Part shown: one piece after another, positions 26,264 through 35,118 of the stretch | How positions within the stretch are numbered: the first letter of the stretch is position 1 | Layout of the letters: each line of letters begins with the position of its first letter | Assembly: GCA_021732785.1 (NCBI GenBank) | Contig: JAKFUG010000012.1 | Location: forward strand, 62,001-126,000 | Source of the DNA: Planctomycetaceae bacterium | Lineage (GTDB): Bacteria; Planctomycetota; Planctomycetia; Planctomycetales; Planctomycetaceae | Reading direction: 5' to 3' | DNA: 64,000 nucleotides | Position numbers and translations under genes: made by a program | The notes under the pieces: model-generated | Seen by the model: the letters and a program-made list of their open reading frames with translations, nothing else | The model's database searches: none | Told to the model about the DNA's origin: nothing

Positions 26264-27439
26264 TTAATTCTTCCGCCGGGCCATTGCGCGCGGCAGTTCC
26301 ATCTGAAACTCGCGCTGCAGCTCGTTCACCGTCTTGCCGACGATCTTCTCGAACTCCGCGACGCGCTCATCGGGGCGGTCCATCTCCAGCGGTTTCTTGG
26401 CGGCATAATGCTTGACGAGGTTGTTGTATTCCGCCCGGTATTTCGTCACCAGCAACCAGTGCAATCCCCAGGCGTGTCCATAGGCTTCCGCGGCGAGAAC
26501 ATCGCCTTGAAACGGTTCATCGCGCGCCACGATTTCCTGCCACGTGACCACGCGGGCCCGGAGAGCCATCCGGCCGTAACGGTCGCTAATCGATTTCGGC
26601 CCGCTGCGCACACGTTCGCCGTCCCCCTCAAAGCCGGTCGCCATCCCTTCGTTGAACCAGGACGGAACGGGAGCGAAGCGTTGCAGAATCCCGCGGTTGT
26701 AAACCTGCTGATGAACGGCTTCATGCAGCGGCGTATCGAACGTGGTGCATTCACTTAAGCGGATCACCAGGCGATTGGTTTGCAGATCATAGAATGCCGC
26801 GATGTTCGGCGAGGACAGGCCGCCCTGGTCTTCAGTGACCCGCGCTGTGTACGCATCGAAGTGACGATCCGATTCGAAGATGAGCGCCGCCAGGGGATAC
26901 TTCACCGCCTGGGTTTCAATGCGGGCCTGCTTGACGAATTCGAGAAAGCTGGTCTGCATGCCCTTGAAGAATGTGCCCGCCTTCTTCACGACCAGTTGAT
27001 ATCGTTTTTCCACGGTGGGGTCGAGTGCCCCCGGCCGCGCCCGGACCAGGACGATGACGAACGGCTTGTCGATGTTGGTGATGGTCCGCGTGGCGCTGAA
27101 TTCGTCGTTGATCTGCGCGAGGAGTTCTTCGTGCGTCAGCGGTTTGGGATCGGGGCCGGCTTTCCGCTGATGAATGCGTTCCGACGGAATGAGCTTCCAG
27201 CCGCCATCGGGCATTTCGAGCGCCGTTGCCTTACGGCCTTCCCCGGCAAACCGCGCGGTCAATGTCGTCGTCTCGCCGTTGTCGAGCCGGATGGTGAAGT
27301 CATCGGCCCGGGCCGCGGTGGGGGCGAGCAGGAGAGTGCAAAGTGCAAATTGAAAAATGCAAAGTGCAAAATGGGGAAGGCGATGCGCATCACTCCGCAC
27401 CGTGTCCGCTCTGCTCACTTTGCACTTTTCACTTTGCAT
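26264..27439 (-). CDS. DUF1570 secreted putative metalloprotein; N-terminus encoded by a dispersed repeat
   Basis: A 391-residue protein. The body matches DUF1570: VEKRYQLVVKKAGTFFKGMQ, IAAFYDLQTNRLVI and a zinc-peptidase-like LHEAVHQQVYNRG (HExxH about residue 235) followed by PSWFNEGMATGFEG, the third-ligand region of gluzincins. A peptidase role is likely but unproven. The only available ATG (27439) and most of the signal peptide (HFALCIFQFALCTLLLAP) are encoded by the AAAGTGCAAA palindrome at 27335-27458. The repeat thus supplies the hydrophobic leader. Confidence 0.85.
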   Translation of the reverse strand: MQSEKCKVSRADTVRSDAHRLPHFALCIFQFALCTLLLAPTAARADDFTIRLDNGETTTLTARFAGEGRKATALEMPDGGWKLIPSERIHQRKAGPDPKPLTHEELLAQINDEFSATRTITNIDKPFVIVLVRARPGALDPTVEKRYQLVVKKAGTFFKGMQTSFLEFVKQARIETQAVKYPLAALIFESDRHFDAYTARVTEDQGGLSSPNIAAFYDLQTNRLVIRLSECTTFDTPLHEAVHQQVYNRGILQRFAPVPSWFNEGMATGFEGDGERVRSGPKSISDRYGRMALRARVVTWQEIVARDEPFQGDVLAAEAYGHAWGLHWLLVTKYRAEYNNLVKHYAAKKPLEMDRPDERVAEFEKIVGKTVNELQREFQMELPRAMARRKN

Positions 27440-27458
27440 TTGTCACTTTGCACTGCAT
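27335..27458. repeat. AAAGTGCAAA/TTTGCACTTT palindrome overlapping a gene start
   Basis: The left arm AGTGCAAAGTGCAAATTG pairs with the right arm CACTTTGCATTTGTCACTTT and CACTTTTCACTTTGCATT, around a centre of about 45 bp. The start codon and leader of the DUF1570 gene lie inside it. Confidence 0.85.
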
Positions 27459-27471
27459 TGAACGATTTTTG

Positions 27472-28881
27472 TTATGCCAGCACCGCCTCAATCGGCTTTC
27501 CGCTCGACACCACATACGGTCGGCCCTGGCGATCGTGAATCTCGGTGTTCGGCTCGATTCCCAACGCGGCGTAAATGGTTGCCGTGATATCCGCCGGGCT
27601 GACCGCGTCGCGCAGTGGATAACCCCCGTCGCGATCGGACGCCCCGTATAACGCCCCGGCTTGCACACCGGCTCCCGCCATCAGGACTGAATAACAGTAC
27701 GGCCAATGATCGCGGCCGTCTGCTGTCGCTCCGGCCCCCGAGGTGACCATCCCCACTTTCGGCGTGCGACCGAATTCGCCCATGATCACCACGAGCGTAT
27801 CGTCTAATAATCCGCGGTCGGCGAGGTCATCGAGCAGTGCCGACACCGCCCGGTCAAATGGCGGACCTAATGCGCGCCGCATGAGTTTGAAGTGGTCGCG
27901 ATGGGTATCCCATGCCTGATCGATCCGCCGGCCGGTCATCATGGTGACGAGTTTCACGCCGGCTTCGAGCATCCGTCGCGCGAGCAACGCCGATTGTCCG
28001 AGATGCGGCAAACCGCCAAATTTTCGTGCCTCGATGGAGCGGTCGCTGCCCGGATCGACGCCGTATTTTTCGCGGAGTGACGCCGGTTCGCGCGACAGGT
28101 CGAACGCCGTCCGCACCGTGGGCGACGCGAGCAGATCGACGGCCTGTTGTTGAAACAGCGTCATCCGCTCGGCTGCGAGCGTGTCGACCGGATGGGCCGT
28201 GCCGATGCGCTGCATCAGATCGTGACGTTGCTGCAACCGGGCCTGTGAGGATTGAGCCAACGGAGCAAACCCCGGCGGCGAGTATCCCGGCAGGCTGGGA
28301 TCGCCGGTCACGAAGGGATCGTACGCCGCACCGAGGAACCCCGCGGTCTGGCCCGGCAGGTCGGACCCATTATTAAATTGCTTTTCGGCGATATGCAGGA
28401 AGTCGGGCATCGCTCCATGCGATGGTCGCAGCTTCGCCAGCACGGCCCCCACGGGCGGAAAATTCTCCGGACCCGAGTTCACCACGAGTTGCCCACTCTC
28501 AATCGGATACCGCCCGGTCAGCGCGTAATAACTCCCCGCGTTGTGATCGTTGATCGCATGCGTCACCGAACGGACGACGGCGAAGCGGTGAGCGTGCCGC
28601 GATAATCCCGGCAGCAATTCCGTGAACGGCAACTCGGGATGCGAGGTCTGAATGATGCCGAACTCGCCCCGAATGTTGGCCGGGGCTTTCGGCTTCACGT
28701 CCCACAAATCAATGTGAGAGGGGCCGCCATCCATGAAAATCAGCAGGCAACGTTCCGCGATCTTGCGTCCCGGCGGTGCGGTCGCGGCGGCGAGATGAGC
28801 GGTCGTCAATCCCAATGGCGAGAGCGCACCAAGACGCAACCAGTCGCGCCGCGTGAACTCCGGAGTGGGGAAGAACGCCAT
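27472..28881 (-). CDS. DUF1501 protein, third copy, with Tat-like signal
   Basis: A 469-residue DUF1501 protein. TRRDWLRLGALSPLGLTTAH is a typical twin-arginine leader. Core motifs are CLLIFMDGGPSHIDLWDVKP, VTHAINDHNAGSYYALTGRYP and VIMGEFGRTPKVG followed by GRDHWPYCYSVLMAG. Closest in layout to the common planctomycete DUF1501. It is transcribed leftward ahead of the DUF1570 gene, 32 bp upstream, and both could be read from one promoter. Confidence 0.92.
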   Translation of the reverse strand: MAFFPTPEFTRRDWLRLGALSPLGLTTAHLAAATAPPGRKIAERCLLIFMDGGPSHIDLWDVKPKAPANIRGEFGIIQTSHPELPFTELLPGLSRHAHRFAVVRSVTHAINDHNAGSYYALTGRYPIESGQLVVNSGPENFPPVGAVLAKLRPSHGAMPDFLHIAEKQFNNGSDLPGQTAGFLGAAYDPFVTGDPSLPGYSPPGFAPLAQSSQARLQQRHDLMQRIGTAHPVDTLAAERMTLFQQQAVDLLASPTVRTAFDLSREPASLREKYGVDPGSDRSIEARKFGGLPHLGQSALLARRMLEAGVKLVTMMTGRRIDQAWDTHRDHFKLMRRALGPPFDRAVSALLDDLADRGLLDDTLVVIMGEFGRTPKVGMVTSGAGATADGRDHWPYCYSVLMAGAGVQAGALYGASDRDGGYPLRDAVSPADITATIYAALGIEPNTEIHDRQGRPYVVSSGKPIEAVLA

Positions 28882-28964
28882 GGGATCGGTCCGGGAACGG
28901 AAGAAGATGGATGATAAATATGGTATCCGCCCCAGTGAGTTGAAGCCAGACGATGTTGGAAGTC

Positions 28965-29051
28965 GGAGGTTGAGGGTTGATGGTCGACGGTTGAGGGCCA
29001 GAAAAGAGAAACTCTCAGACCCTCAACCTTCGACTCTCAACCCTCAACTCT
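28965..29051. repeat. GGTTGAGGGTTGA hairpin repeat overlapping a stop codon
   Basis: GGTTGAGGGTTGATGGTCGA pairs with CCCTCAACCTTCGACTCTCAACC on the right. The right arm overlaps the last codons of the PIG-L gene (stop at 29044-29046), so the repeat has invaded the gene's 3' end. Confidence 0.8.
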
Positions 29052-29808
29052 GGAGAAGTTCCGCGAGCAAATCATCGTGCGGGTAAGAATGCCCGCGGTG
29101 TTGACAGAAACCCTCACCGTAGGCGACGCCGAGCTGTTGCCCCCGTGCGGCGGACCACCGGCGGGTGCCATCGAGGTATTCGTCCAAACCGTGCTGCCGA
29201 CGGAGCCAGTCGCGCTGGCTCGCATGGCAGGCGAGCATCGCCAGCTTGGTTTCGATCGTGGTCGAGATATCGACAATCAACCCCGGCGTTTGCGGGTTGC
29301 CGTAGTAATCCACCCCTTCAATCGCATCCACATAATACAGATGCGGGATGGCCGACGTCGGCGCGGCCGGGTCCCATTGCCGCGTGGCATAGTGCGGCAC
29401 GGACGCATTGAAACACGCATCACGCACCAGCCGACTGGTGATTTCGTGGTCGGCCATATAGTCGACGGGCGGCGCAGTCATCACAATGTGCGGCCGGGCC
29501 TTGCGAACCGCTTCTGTCACACGCCGCCGACTATCATCATCATGCACGATCGACAGATCGCGGAATTCGAGACAGACGTAATCGGCCCCGATCAAATCCG
29601 CAGCCCGTTTCGCTTCGGCCCGTCGCACCGCGGCAATTTCATCGGGCGGGAGTTCGGCACTCCCCAAATCGCCGGGTGTCATGGTCGCGATGGTGATGGG
29701 ACAGCCGAGTTGCTTCATCCGCAACAACGTCCCCGCACACTGGATTTCAACATCATCCGGATGCGCATGAATCGCCAGGATGCGGATCAATCGTGGGTCG
29801 ATGGCCAT
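29044..29808 (-). CDS. PIG-L/LmbE family N-acetylglucosaminyl deacetylase
   Basis: A 254-residue zinc deacetylase. The metal-binding motif [17 protein letters not shown] near the N-terminus, the [20 protein letters not shown] block (HxxH-type with Asp and His) and [20 protein letters not shown] match bacterial LmbE/BshB-like proteins. Such enzymes remove acetyl groups from GlcNAc-type sugars, including thiol-cofactor precursors; which one here is unknown. The ATG at 29808 ([11 protein letters not shown]) is chosen over the TTG at 29823. The C-terminal residues LLAELLQS overlap a repeat, so the end may be altered. Confidence 0.9.
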   Translation of the reverse strand: MAIDPRLIRILAIHAHPDDVEIQCAGTLLRMKQLGCPITIATMTPGDLGSAELPPDEIAAVRRAEAKRAADLIGADYVCLEFRDLSIVHDDDSRRRVTEAVRKARPHIVMTAPPVDYMADHEITSRLVRDACFNASVPHYATRQWDPAAPTSAIPHLYYVDAIEGVDYYGNPQTPGLIVDISTTIETKLAMLACHASQRDWLRRQHGLDEYLDGTRRWSAARGQQLGVAYGEGFCQHRGHSYPHDDLLAELLQS

Positions 29809-29876
29809 GTTCGTCACTTTCAATTTGAATAAGGCTGAAGTTTAGCGTGACGAATGTTGTGACGGAATCATCACCC

Positions 29877-29949
29877 GAACGAGCCCGAAGCGCGAGCGCC
29901 GGGTTCTTCTTTCACCCGAAAAACCCGGCGCTCGCGCTTCGGGCTTGTT
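29877..29949. repeat. AAGCCCGAAGCGCGAGCGCCGG hairpin, copy 2
   Basis: GAGCCCGAAGCGCGAGCGCC pairs with GGCGCTCGCGCTTCGGGCTT. The end overlaps the stop codon of the RimK-like gene (29948-29950). Copy 1 is at 19672-19750. Confidence 0.9.
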
Positions 29950-30817
29950 AACGTGCCAACCAACGCACAAAAACATCCGCGATGTCGATCTGGTTCGCTC
30001 GAGCGAATGCCTTCCAGCCGGGGACCGCGTTGACTTCGATCACATAGCCTTGACCGATTTCATTGTACAGAATATCCACGCCGGCAAAGATGGCCCCCGT
30101 GGCGGCGACGGCCCGCAGCGCCCAGTCGCATTCCTGATCGGTCGGCTGATGCGGTTCCGCATGCGCCTGCCGCGACACATTAGTGCGGAAATCGTTTGGC
30201 GAAATGCGCCGCATGCCGCCGAGGACTTTGCCATCGAGAACGAGAATGCGGATATCACTGCCGCCGTGATTGATGTAACGCTGCAGATACAGCACCGACT
30301 GCATCCGCGACAGCGTGAAGAACACGCGCTGGCCGATATCCGGATCGCTCACCCTGACAATGCCGCGGCCTTCCGCACCGAACAATGGTTTCACCACTAC
30401 ATCACCGCCGAGTTGGTCCAGCGCGACGAGTGCAATCTCGGGCGATTCACACACGATGGTATCGGGCACGGGCAAACCCGCGGCAGCCAACCGTGCCGTA
30501 GTGAGATACTTGTCGACCGCACATTCCAGCGACTTCGGCGAATTGATGATTCGCGCGCCGTGCGCTTCGAGCCGCGCGAGCCAGTCCATGCGGACGACGA
30601 CCTGCTCCAGCGACCCCGGCGGCATCGTGCGGACGATGATGGCATCGACCGCCATCGCATTCACATCGCCCGTCGAAAAATCTTCGCGGCCGGTACGGAC
30701 CATACCCGTGAGCAGCGGGAAATCCCAGCGTTCGACGTGATGGCCGCGGTCTCCCATCGCCCGCGCGAGATCGCGGTAGTACCAACTGTTTTCGCTGGCA
30801 AGAATGGCGAAACGCAC
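29948..30817 (-). CDS. RimK-like ATP-grasp alpha-L-glutamate ligase
   Basis: A 289-residue ATP-grasp enzyme. The core shows the nucleotide-binding Lys region DVVVKPLFGAEGRGI, the Arg/Asp cluster QRYINHGGSDIRILVLDGK and the Mg-binding GVDILYNEIGQGYVIEVNAVPGW read as two parts (GVDILYN and VIEVNAVPGW). Family members add glutamate to a cofactor or protein. It lies in the same direction as mch, its upstream neighbour. In archaea and methylotrophs relatives such as MptN act on tetrahydromethanopterin, so a role in glutamylating that cofactor is a reasoned guess. There is no ATG at the N-terminus; the GTG at 30817 with AAGG upstream is used. Confidence 0.85.
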   Translation of the reverse strand: MRFAILASENSWYYRDLARAMGDRGHHVERWDFPLLTGMVRTGREDFSTGDVNAMAVDAIIVRTMPPGSLEQVVVRMDWLARLEAHGARIINSPKSLECAVDKYLTTARLAAAGLPVPDTIVCESPEIALVALDQLGGDVVVKPLFGAEGRGIVRVSDPDIGQRVFFTLSRMQSVLYLQRYINHGGSDIRILVLDGKVLGGMRRISPNDFRTNVSRQAHAEPHQPTDQECDWALRAVAATGAIFAGVDILYNEIGQGYVIEVNAVPGWKAFARANQIDIADVFVRWLAR

Positions 30818-30856
30818 GGGGAAACCTTGGGGGATTGGGTCATCGACTTGATGAGG

Positions 30857-31006
30857 AAATTCCAAGTTCCAAAATCCAAGTTCCAAACAAATTCAAAGTC
30901 CCAAATTCCAAACGAGGAGACGGCCGGCTACTGCTGGAAACGGCGTTCAGTCTCCTCGTTGGAATTTGGAATTTGGCCCTTGTTTGGAACTTGGATTTTG
31001 GAACTT
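30857..31006. repeat. TTCCAAA/TTTGGAA long palindrome, copy 2
   Basis: Arms of TTCCAA and TTTGGAA words flank a centre AAACGAGGAGAC ... GTCTCCTCGTTTGG-like (actual right edge CTCCTCGTTGG). It lies between mch and the RimK-like gene, so a transcript through both would contain the hairpin. Confidence 0.88.
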
Positions 31007-31063
31007 AGCGTTTTGGGGCCGCTGAAATGGGTTCGCCTCGAAGACTCGGCAAACCCTACAAGC

Positions 31064-32017
31064 TCACGCAATTCCGAAGGAGCGACAAAGGATATCGGGC
31101 CGGACGCCGCCGGCGATGTGGACGCGGCCGGTGTCGACGTTGTGGAGAATGATCTCCGCGGGGCTGAAGAGCATTTTGTCGATCTTGTAGAAGTCGCGAC
31201 CGGCGGCTTCGAAGACTTCCAGAAATGGCTTGCCGAACATCGCCGAAGACTGCGACGGCACTTTCGGGGCGATCTCCGCCAGCGATTCGTCGTCGCCGTT
31301 GACCAGCAGCGTGACGCGGCCGCCGTAGAGAATCGCATCGTTGGTGCGGCCGATTCCTTCGAGATCGTTCTTGGCCACGGGAGCCAACGGCGCCACGCCG
31401 TAACCGCTACGGACGCGGTTGACGTCGAAACCGAGTTCGTACAACTTGTGCATCGCCGTTTCGATGGACCGGGCGAGCACCTGATAGTTTCCGGCGATGC
31501 TCGACGTGGGCGCGACGGCAAGGATCACATCGGCGGGGGTCACGCGGGCTTGTTCGGCGATGTACTCGAACACATCGCGGCCGGGCAACTTGGCCGATTC
31601 CAAAACCCCGACGACTTGCGCGGCGTCCTCCTTGTACCACAACTTGTCGAAGAGCTGCTCCTTCCCGTACGCAGCCCGCATGGGACCGGACCCCATCGCG
31701 AAGTATTTGCCGACGCTGATCTGCCAACCGGCATACTGACTGAACAGGCACGCGGCAACGGGATAATCGGTCTGCACCGCGACGTGCGGCCAATGATGAT
31801 TTCCCAGTGTCCCGTAAACCGTACTGATGTCCGCTAGTCCGGACATGGTGATCGAAGCGAGCATCGCCCCGGCTTCGAGCCCCCCCTCGGTTTCGACACC
31901 AAAGTCGAGCAGTAATCCGCTGCCGCCGAGTTCCTGAGCCCCGATGCGAAGATCTTCGGGGTTCTCCGAAACGTCTTCAATCAATTGCGATGCGAGGTCG
32001 TTGAGTTCGAGATTCAT
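31064..32017 (-). CDS. mch: Methenyltetrahydromethanopterin cyclohydrolase
   Basis: A 317-residue enzyme that hydrolyses methenyl-H4MPT to formyl-H4MPT, part of the tetrahydromethanopterin C1 pathway. Recognised blocks are the Gly-rich GLEAGAMLASITMSGLAD, VAVQTDYPVAACLFSQYAGW, ISVGKYFAMGSGPMRA and the late INVIL-free EIILHNVDTGRVHIAGG. The ATG at 32017 (MNLELNDLASQ) matches the family start. The pathway is shared by methanogens, methylotrophs and planctomycetes, and in planctomycetes it probably detoxifies or oxidises formaldehyde. No other C1 enzyme gene is in the window. Confidence 0.95.
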   Translation of the reverse strand: MNLELNDLASQLIEDVSENPEDLRIGAQELGGSGLLLDFGVETEGGLEAGAMLASITMSGLADISTVYGTLGNHHWPHVAVQTDYPVAACLFSQYAGWQISVGKYFAMGSGPMRAAYGKEQLFDKLWYKEDAAQVVGVLESAKLPGRDVFEYIAEQARVTPADVILAVAPTSSIAGNYQVLARSIETAMHKLYELGFDVNRVRSGYGVAPLAPVAKNDLEGIGRTNDAILYGGRVTLLVNGDDESLAEIAPKVPSQSSAMFGKPFLEVFEAAGRDFYKIDKMLFSPAEIILHNVDTGRVHIAGGVRPDILCRSFGIA

Positions 32018-32140
32018 GCTGGAAATCGTTGATGGTTTTTGAATGCAGAAGTGGAACCACGCTGTGGGGTTAAAATCGTATCTGGATTTCCAACCGGCAA
32101 CAATCACGCGGTTGTCACGTTCGGGGCGATACGGCCGATG

Positions 32141-32887
32141 TCAACGTTCACTACTGCGGAGCTTCGCGAGCAGCCGCAGGATTTCGACGTAGAGCCACAC
32201 CAGCGTCACCATCAAACCGAACGCGGCGTACCATTCCATGTACTTCGGTGTCCCCCGGGCCGCGGCGGCTTCGATGAAGTCGAAATCGAGCACCAGGTTC
32301 AGCGCGGCGATGATCACCACGAACGCGCTGAAACCGATACCGATGATGCCGGCTTCATGAATGAAGGGCACTCGAATCGAGAAGAACCCCAGCACCATCG
32401 ATGTCATATACAGGAGTGCAATCCCGCCGGTCGCGGCGAAGACACCGAGTTTGAAATTTTCGGTGGCTTTGATCAGCCCCGTTTGATAGGCCATCAACAG
32501 CGCGAACATGGTACCGAAGGTGAGCCCGACGGCCTGGAGTGCGATGCCGGGGTAGCGGGCGTTGATCATCGCCGTCAAGCCGCCGAGGAACAAACCTTCG
32601 GCGAGGGCATACAGCGGCCCGGTGATGGAGGCCCCGCGGGGATAGAAGCTGGTGATGAGTGCCAGCACGAAACCGCCGATCGCGCCGCCCATGATCCAGG
32701 GCATGGCGGCTTGCGGAGTGGCGAGCACCATCGACCACGTCCAACTCGCCGAGCCAACGCACAGCCCAAGCAGGATCAGCGTTTTCGTCGCCGTCCCCTG
32801 CACGGTCATCACATTCGTTGCCGCCGTCGCGGTAGACTCGTATGGAACGAACGTTTCAGCGTTTAACGTCGGATTACCAGTGCGCAT
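32141..32887 (-). CDS. Bax inhibitor-1/YccA family membrane protein
   Basis: A 248-residue protein with about seven hydrophobic segments after a short N-terminal tail. Typical BI-1/YccA sequences are visible: FLGGLTAMINARYPGI, GLTFGTMFALLMAY and DFDFIEAAAARGTPKYMEWY, with the final WLYVEILRLLAKL. BI-1 proteins form pH-sensitive Ca2+ leak channels or regulate membrane proteases (as YccA does FtsH). The start at ATG 32887 looks correct because the tail MRTGNPTLN is seen in bacterial homologues. Confidence 0.9.
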   Translation of the reverse strand: MRTGNPTLNAETFVPYESTATAATNVMTVQGTATKTLILLGLCVGSASWTWSMVLATPQAAMPWIMGGAIGGFVLALITSFYPRGASITGPLYALAEGLFLGGLTAMINARYPGIALQAVGLTFGTMFALLMAYQTGLIKATENFKLGVFAATGGIALLYMTSMVLGFFSIRVPFIHEAGIIGIGFSAFVVIIAALNLVLDFDFIEAAAARGTPKYMEWYAAFGLMVTLVWLYVEILRLLAKLRSSER

Positions 32888-32982
32888 GGATGCGATCCAA
32901 AAGCGGGAGAAACGGCTCTGTCACCAAAAGTATACGCCATCGGGGGCGCACAGACGAGTACCGAATCGGGACAGTGTCCCCA

Positions 32983-34671
32983 TTAAACCATCGCGGCGGT
33001 GGGAACGGCGACGACGGGATCGTGGTTGATGCGGGTATGCACGGCGGAGGGGGATTCCAGATTCACGTCGATGCGGACGGGAATCGTCACGGTGAACACG
33101 CTCCCTTTGCCGAATTCGCTGAGGAGGTGTACATCGCCGCCGAGTAACTTCGCCAGTTCGCGAACGATCGACAGTCCGAGCCCCGTTCCCTCATATTCGC
33201 GCGTGAGTGTATCGCGTTTGCCGGGCAGCGTTTTTCCCTGGCGGAATTTCTCGAAGATCCGTTCCTGTTCTTCGAGCGGAATGCCGACCCCGGTGTCTTC
33301 GACAACGATGGCCAACGTCACGGGATCGCGCAGTTCCACATACACCCGGATGCGGCCGCCATCCGGCGTGAACTTGATCGCATTCGACAGGAGATTGCTC
33401 AGAATCTGCTGGAGTTTGCCGGGGTCCTGCCACAAGACCGGCACTCGCGGATCGACATCCCAGCCGAGATCGAGATTCTTGCGCTCCGCCAGGGGCAACA
33501 TCGTGCTGACCATGCGCTCGATGAGATCCTGAATCGAAAATTCCTGCGGATGCCGCTCCATCTTGCCGCTTTCGATCTTGGCCAGATCGAGGACGTCGTT
33601 GATGAGACTGAGTAATGTTTTGCCCGACGTCTGGATGTGATTGACGTAGCGTTTCTGTTTGTCCGTCAGGTTCTGCGAGCCATCGAGAACATCGCTGAAG
33701 CCGAGGATCGAATTCAGCGGCGTGCGAAGTTCATGACTCATCGTCGCCAGGAAGTCGTTCTTCAAATTGTTGAGTTCGTACAATCGCAAGTTGGCCTGCG
33801 CGAGTTCGTCGTTCTTGGTTTCGTAACCGTGATTCAAGGCCTGCAGTTCTTCCTGCACGGTGACGAGGTGGCGCAGCATGCGATTGAAGGCGTGACTCAG
33901 TTCCTCGAATTCATCTCCCGTGCGGATGTCGGCTCGCTGATCGAGTGCCCCGCGGGCGATGTTATCGCTCACTTCTTTCAAATGCAGCACCGGCTTGACG
34001 ATCACATAGCGCACGATGGCATACGCGGCGAGCATGGCCAGAAACGCGGTGACGATCGCCGTCGCCAGCAGAATGGCATTGTTCCACGCGAGATCGCGCT
34101 GGGTCTTCTCCATGGGAAAGGAGATTTTCACCATGCCGATGAGGTCGCCCGCCTTCAGGGACGGCTTGTCTTTCGAGTGACGCTGCTGATGACATCCGAT
34201 GCAGGATTCCGAAGCATACACGCCGCCGAAATACTGATACTCGTGTTGTTTCTTGTTGCGCAGAATGCGAACGACTTCGCGCTTGCCGCGTTCGATATCG
34301 TGGAAGGCGAGATGTTCTTCAAGATCATGAAACTTGCTCGGCGATTTGTCCTCGGCGTCAACTCCCATCATCGCCCAACTGTATTCCTTCAGATCGTCGG
34401 GCTTCAGTTCCGTCGCCATTTCGGAGACACGGCCGGCGAAGCCGAATTCCTGACCCCGCTCCGACCATTCCCAATGCTTTTCCAGAATGACCGGGGCGAC
34501 GAGCAATTGAGCCGTGACGCGGTTCTGCGAGTAAACGAGTTCGGTCGTCTGACGGGCATAGAAGTAGAAGCTGCCGGTGATGAGCGTGAGCAGACCGCTG
34601 CCGAACAGGAAGCGGCACTTCCGTTCGAGGCTGGTTTCTCCCAGCAGACGTTTGATTGTCCGGTACGACAT
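32983..34671 (-). CDS. Haem-motif sensor histidine kinase (DUF3365-HAMP-HisKA-HATPase)
   Basis: A 562-residue membrane kinase. TM1 lies at about residues 23-41 and TM2 at about 200-222. Between them is a periplasmic DUF3365 (Tll0287-like) domain with a c-type haem motif, ASESCIGCHQQRHS (Cys-x-x-Cys-His near residue 158). Then come HAMP (KPVLHLKEVSDNIARGALDQ), HisKA with the phospho-His in MSHELRTPLNSILGFSDVL (about 310), and the ATPase boxes NLLSNAIKF, DTGVGIP and GTGLGLSIVREL. It probably senses redox state or a gas. No response regulator is adjacent. The ATG at 34671 has GAGGA 9 bases ahead, which decides it over 34692 and 34749. Confidence 0.92.
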   Translation of the reverse strand: MSYRTIKRLLGETSLERKCRFLFGSGLLTLITGSFYFYARQTTELVYSQNRVTAQLLVAPVILEKHWEWSERGQEFGFAGRVSEMATELKPDDLKEYSWAMMGVDAEDKSPSKFHDLEEHLAFHDIERGKREVVRILRNKKQHEYQYFGGVYASESCIGCHQQRHSKDKPSLKAGDLIGMVKISFPMEKTQRDLAWNNAILLATAIVTAFLAMLAAYAIVRYVIVKPVLHLKEVSDNIARGALDQRADIRTGDEFEELSHAFNRMLRHLVTVQEELQALNHGYETKNDELAQANLRLYELNNLKNDFLATMSHELRTPLNSILGFSDVLDGSQNLTDKQKRYVNHIQTSGKTLLSLINDVLDLAKIESGKMERHPQEFSIQDLIERMVSTMLPLAERKNLDLGWDVDPRVPVLWQDPGKLQQILSNLLSNAIKFTPDGGRIRVYVELRDPVTLAIVVEDTGVGIPLEEQERIFEKFRQGKTLPGKRDTLTREYEGTGLGLSIVRELAKLLGGDVHLLSEFGKGSVFTVTIPVRIDVNLESPSAVHTRINHDPVVAVPTAAMV

Positions 34672-35118
34672 CGAGCTGCATCCTCGTGCCATTCCCTGCG
34701 GCACGTCATCCGTTGTACCCGCTCGTTTCTTCCAGAGCGAGAGCAGCACCCATCACGTTCGCGAGACGGTGTGGTGAATCGGCAACACGGCATCATTTCG
34801 CGGGTGCGCTCCTAACCCTTTCGCGACAAGGTGATTACTCGATTTTCACTCGCGCTGACCGCATTCCCTGTGGCGATTGGTCAACACACTGCCGGGGCCT
34901 CATTCGCCGTGCCGCAGCGGACGTCAAAATTTTCTTTCATCGCGATTACCGCTTCATGCAATTGACGTTACGTCGATTGCGCCAGCCATTTCGTCAAGGA
35001 AAATGAACGCCGCCGCGCGATTGGCATTCAACCTGCTTTACATCCTCACATCCTGCGACACACACAACACAACAAACAACCGCAGGACACACTTAACCGC
35101 CTTGAAGGAATCGCCGCC
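34672..35118. promoter_or_regulatory. Divergent spacer before the pilin-like gene
   Basis: A 447-bp stretch with no supported gene. It lies between the kinase and the divergent first pilin-like gene. An ACACACAACACAACAAACAA tract lies at about 35057-35079, just ahead of the ribosome-binding site, as an A/C-rich leader. No promoter boxes could be assigned with confidence. Confidence 0.45.

Noticed and set aside
29948-30886. RimK-like start at 30886 (TTG)
   Set aside because: The added residues translate the TTCCAAA palindrome and have no family similarity. GTG 30817 has a ribosome-binding site.
29945-31837. 630-residue rightward frame opposite mch and the RimK-like gene
   Set aside because: It is the complement of two well-supported leftward genes, has no domain and no ribosome-binding site.
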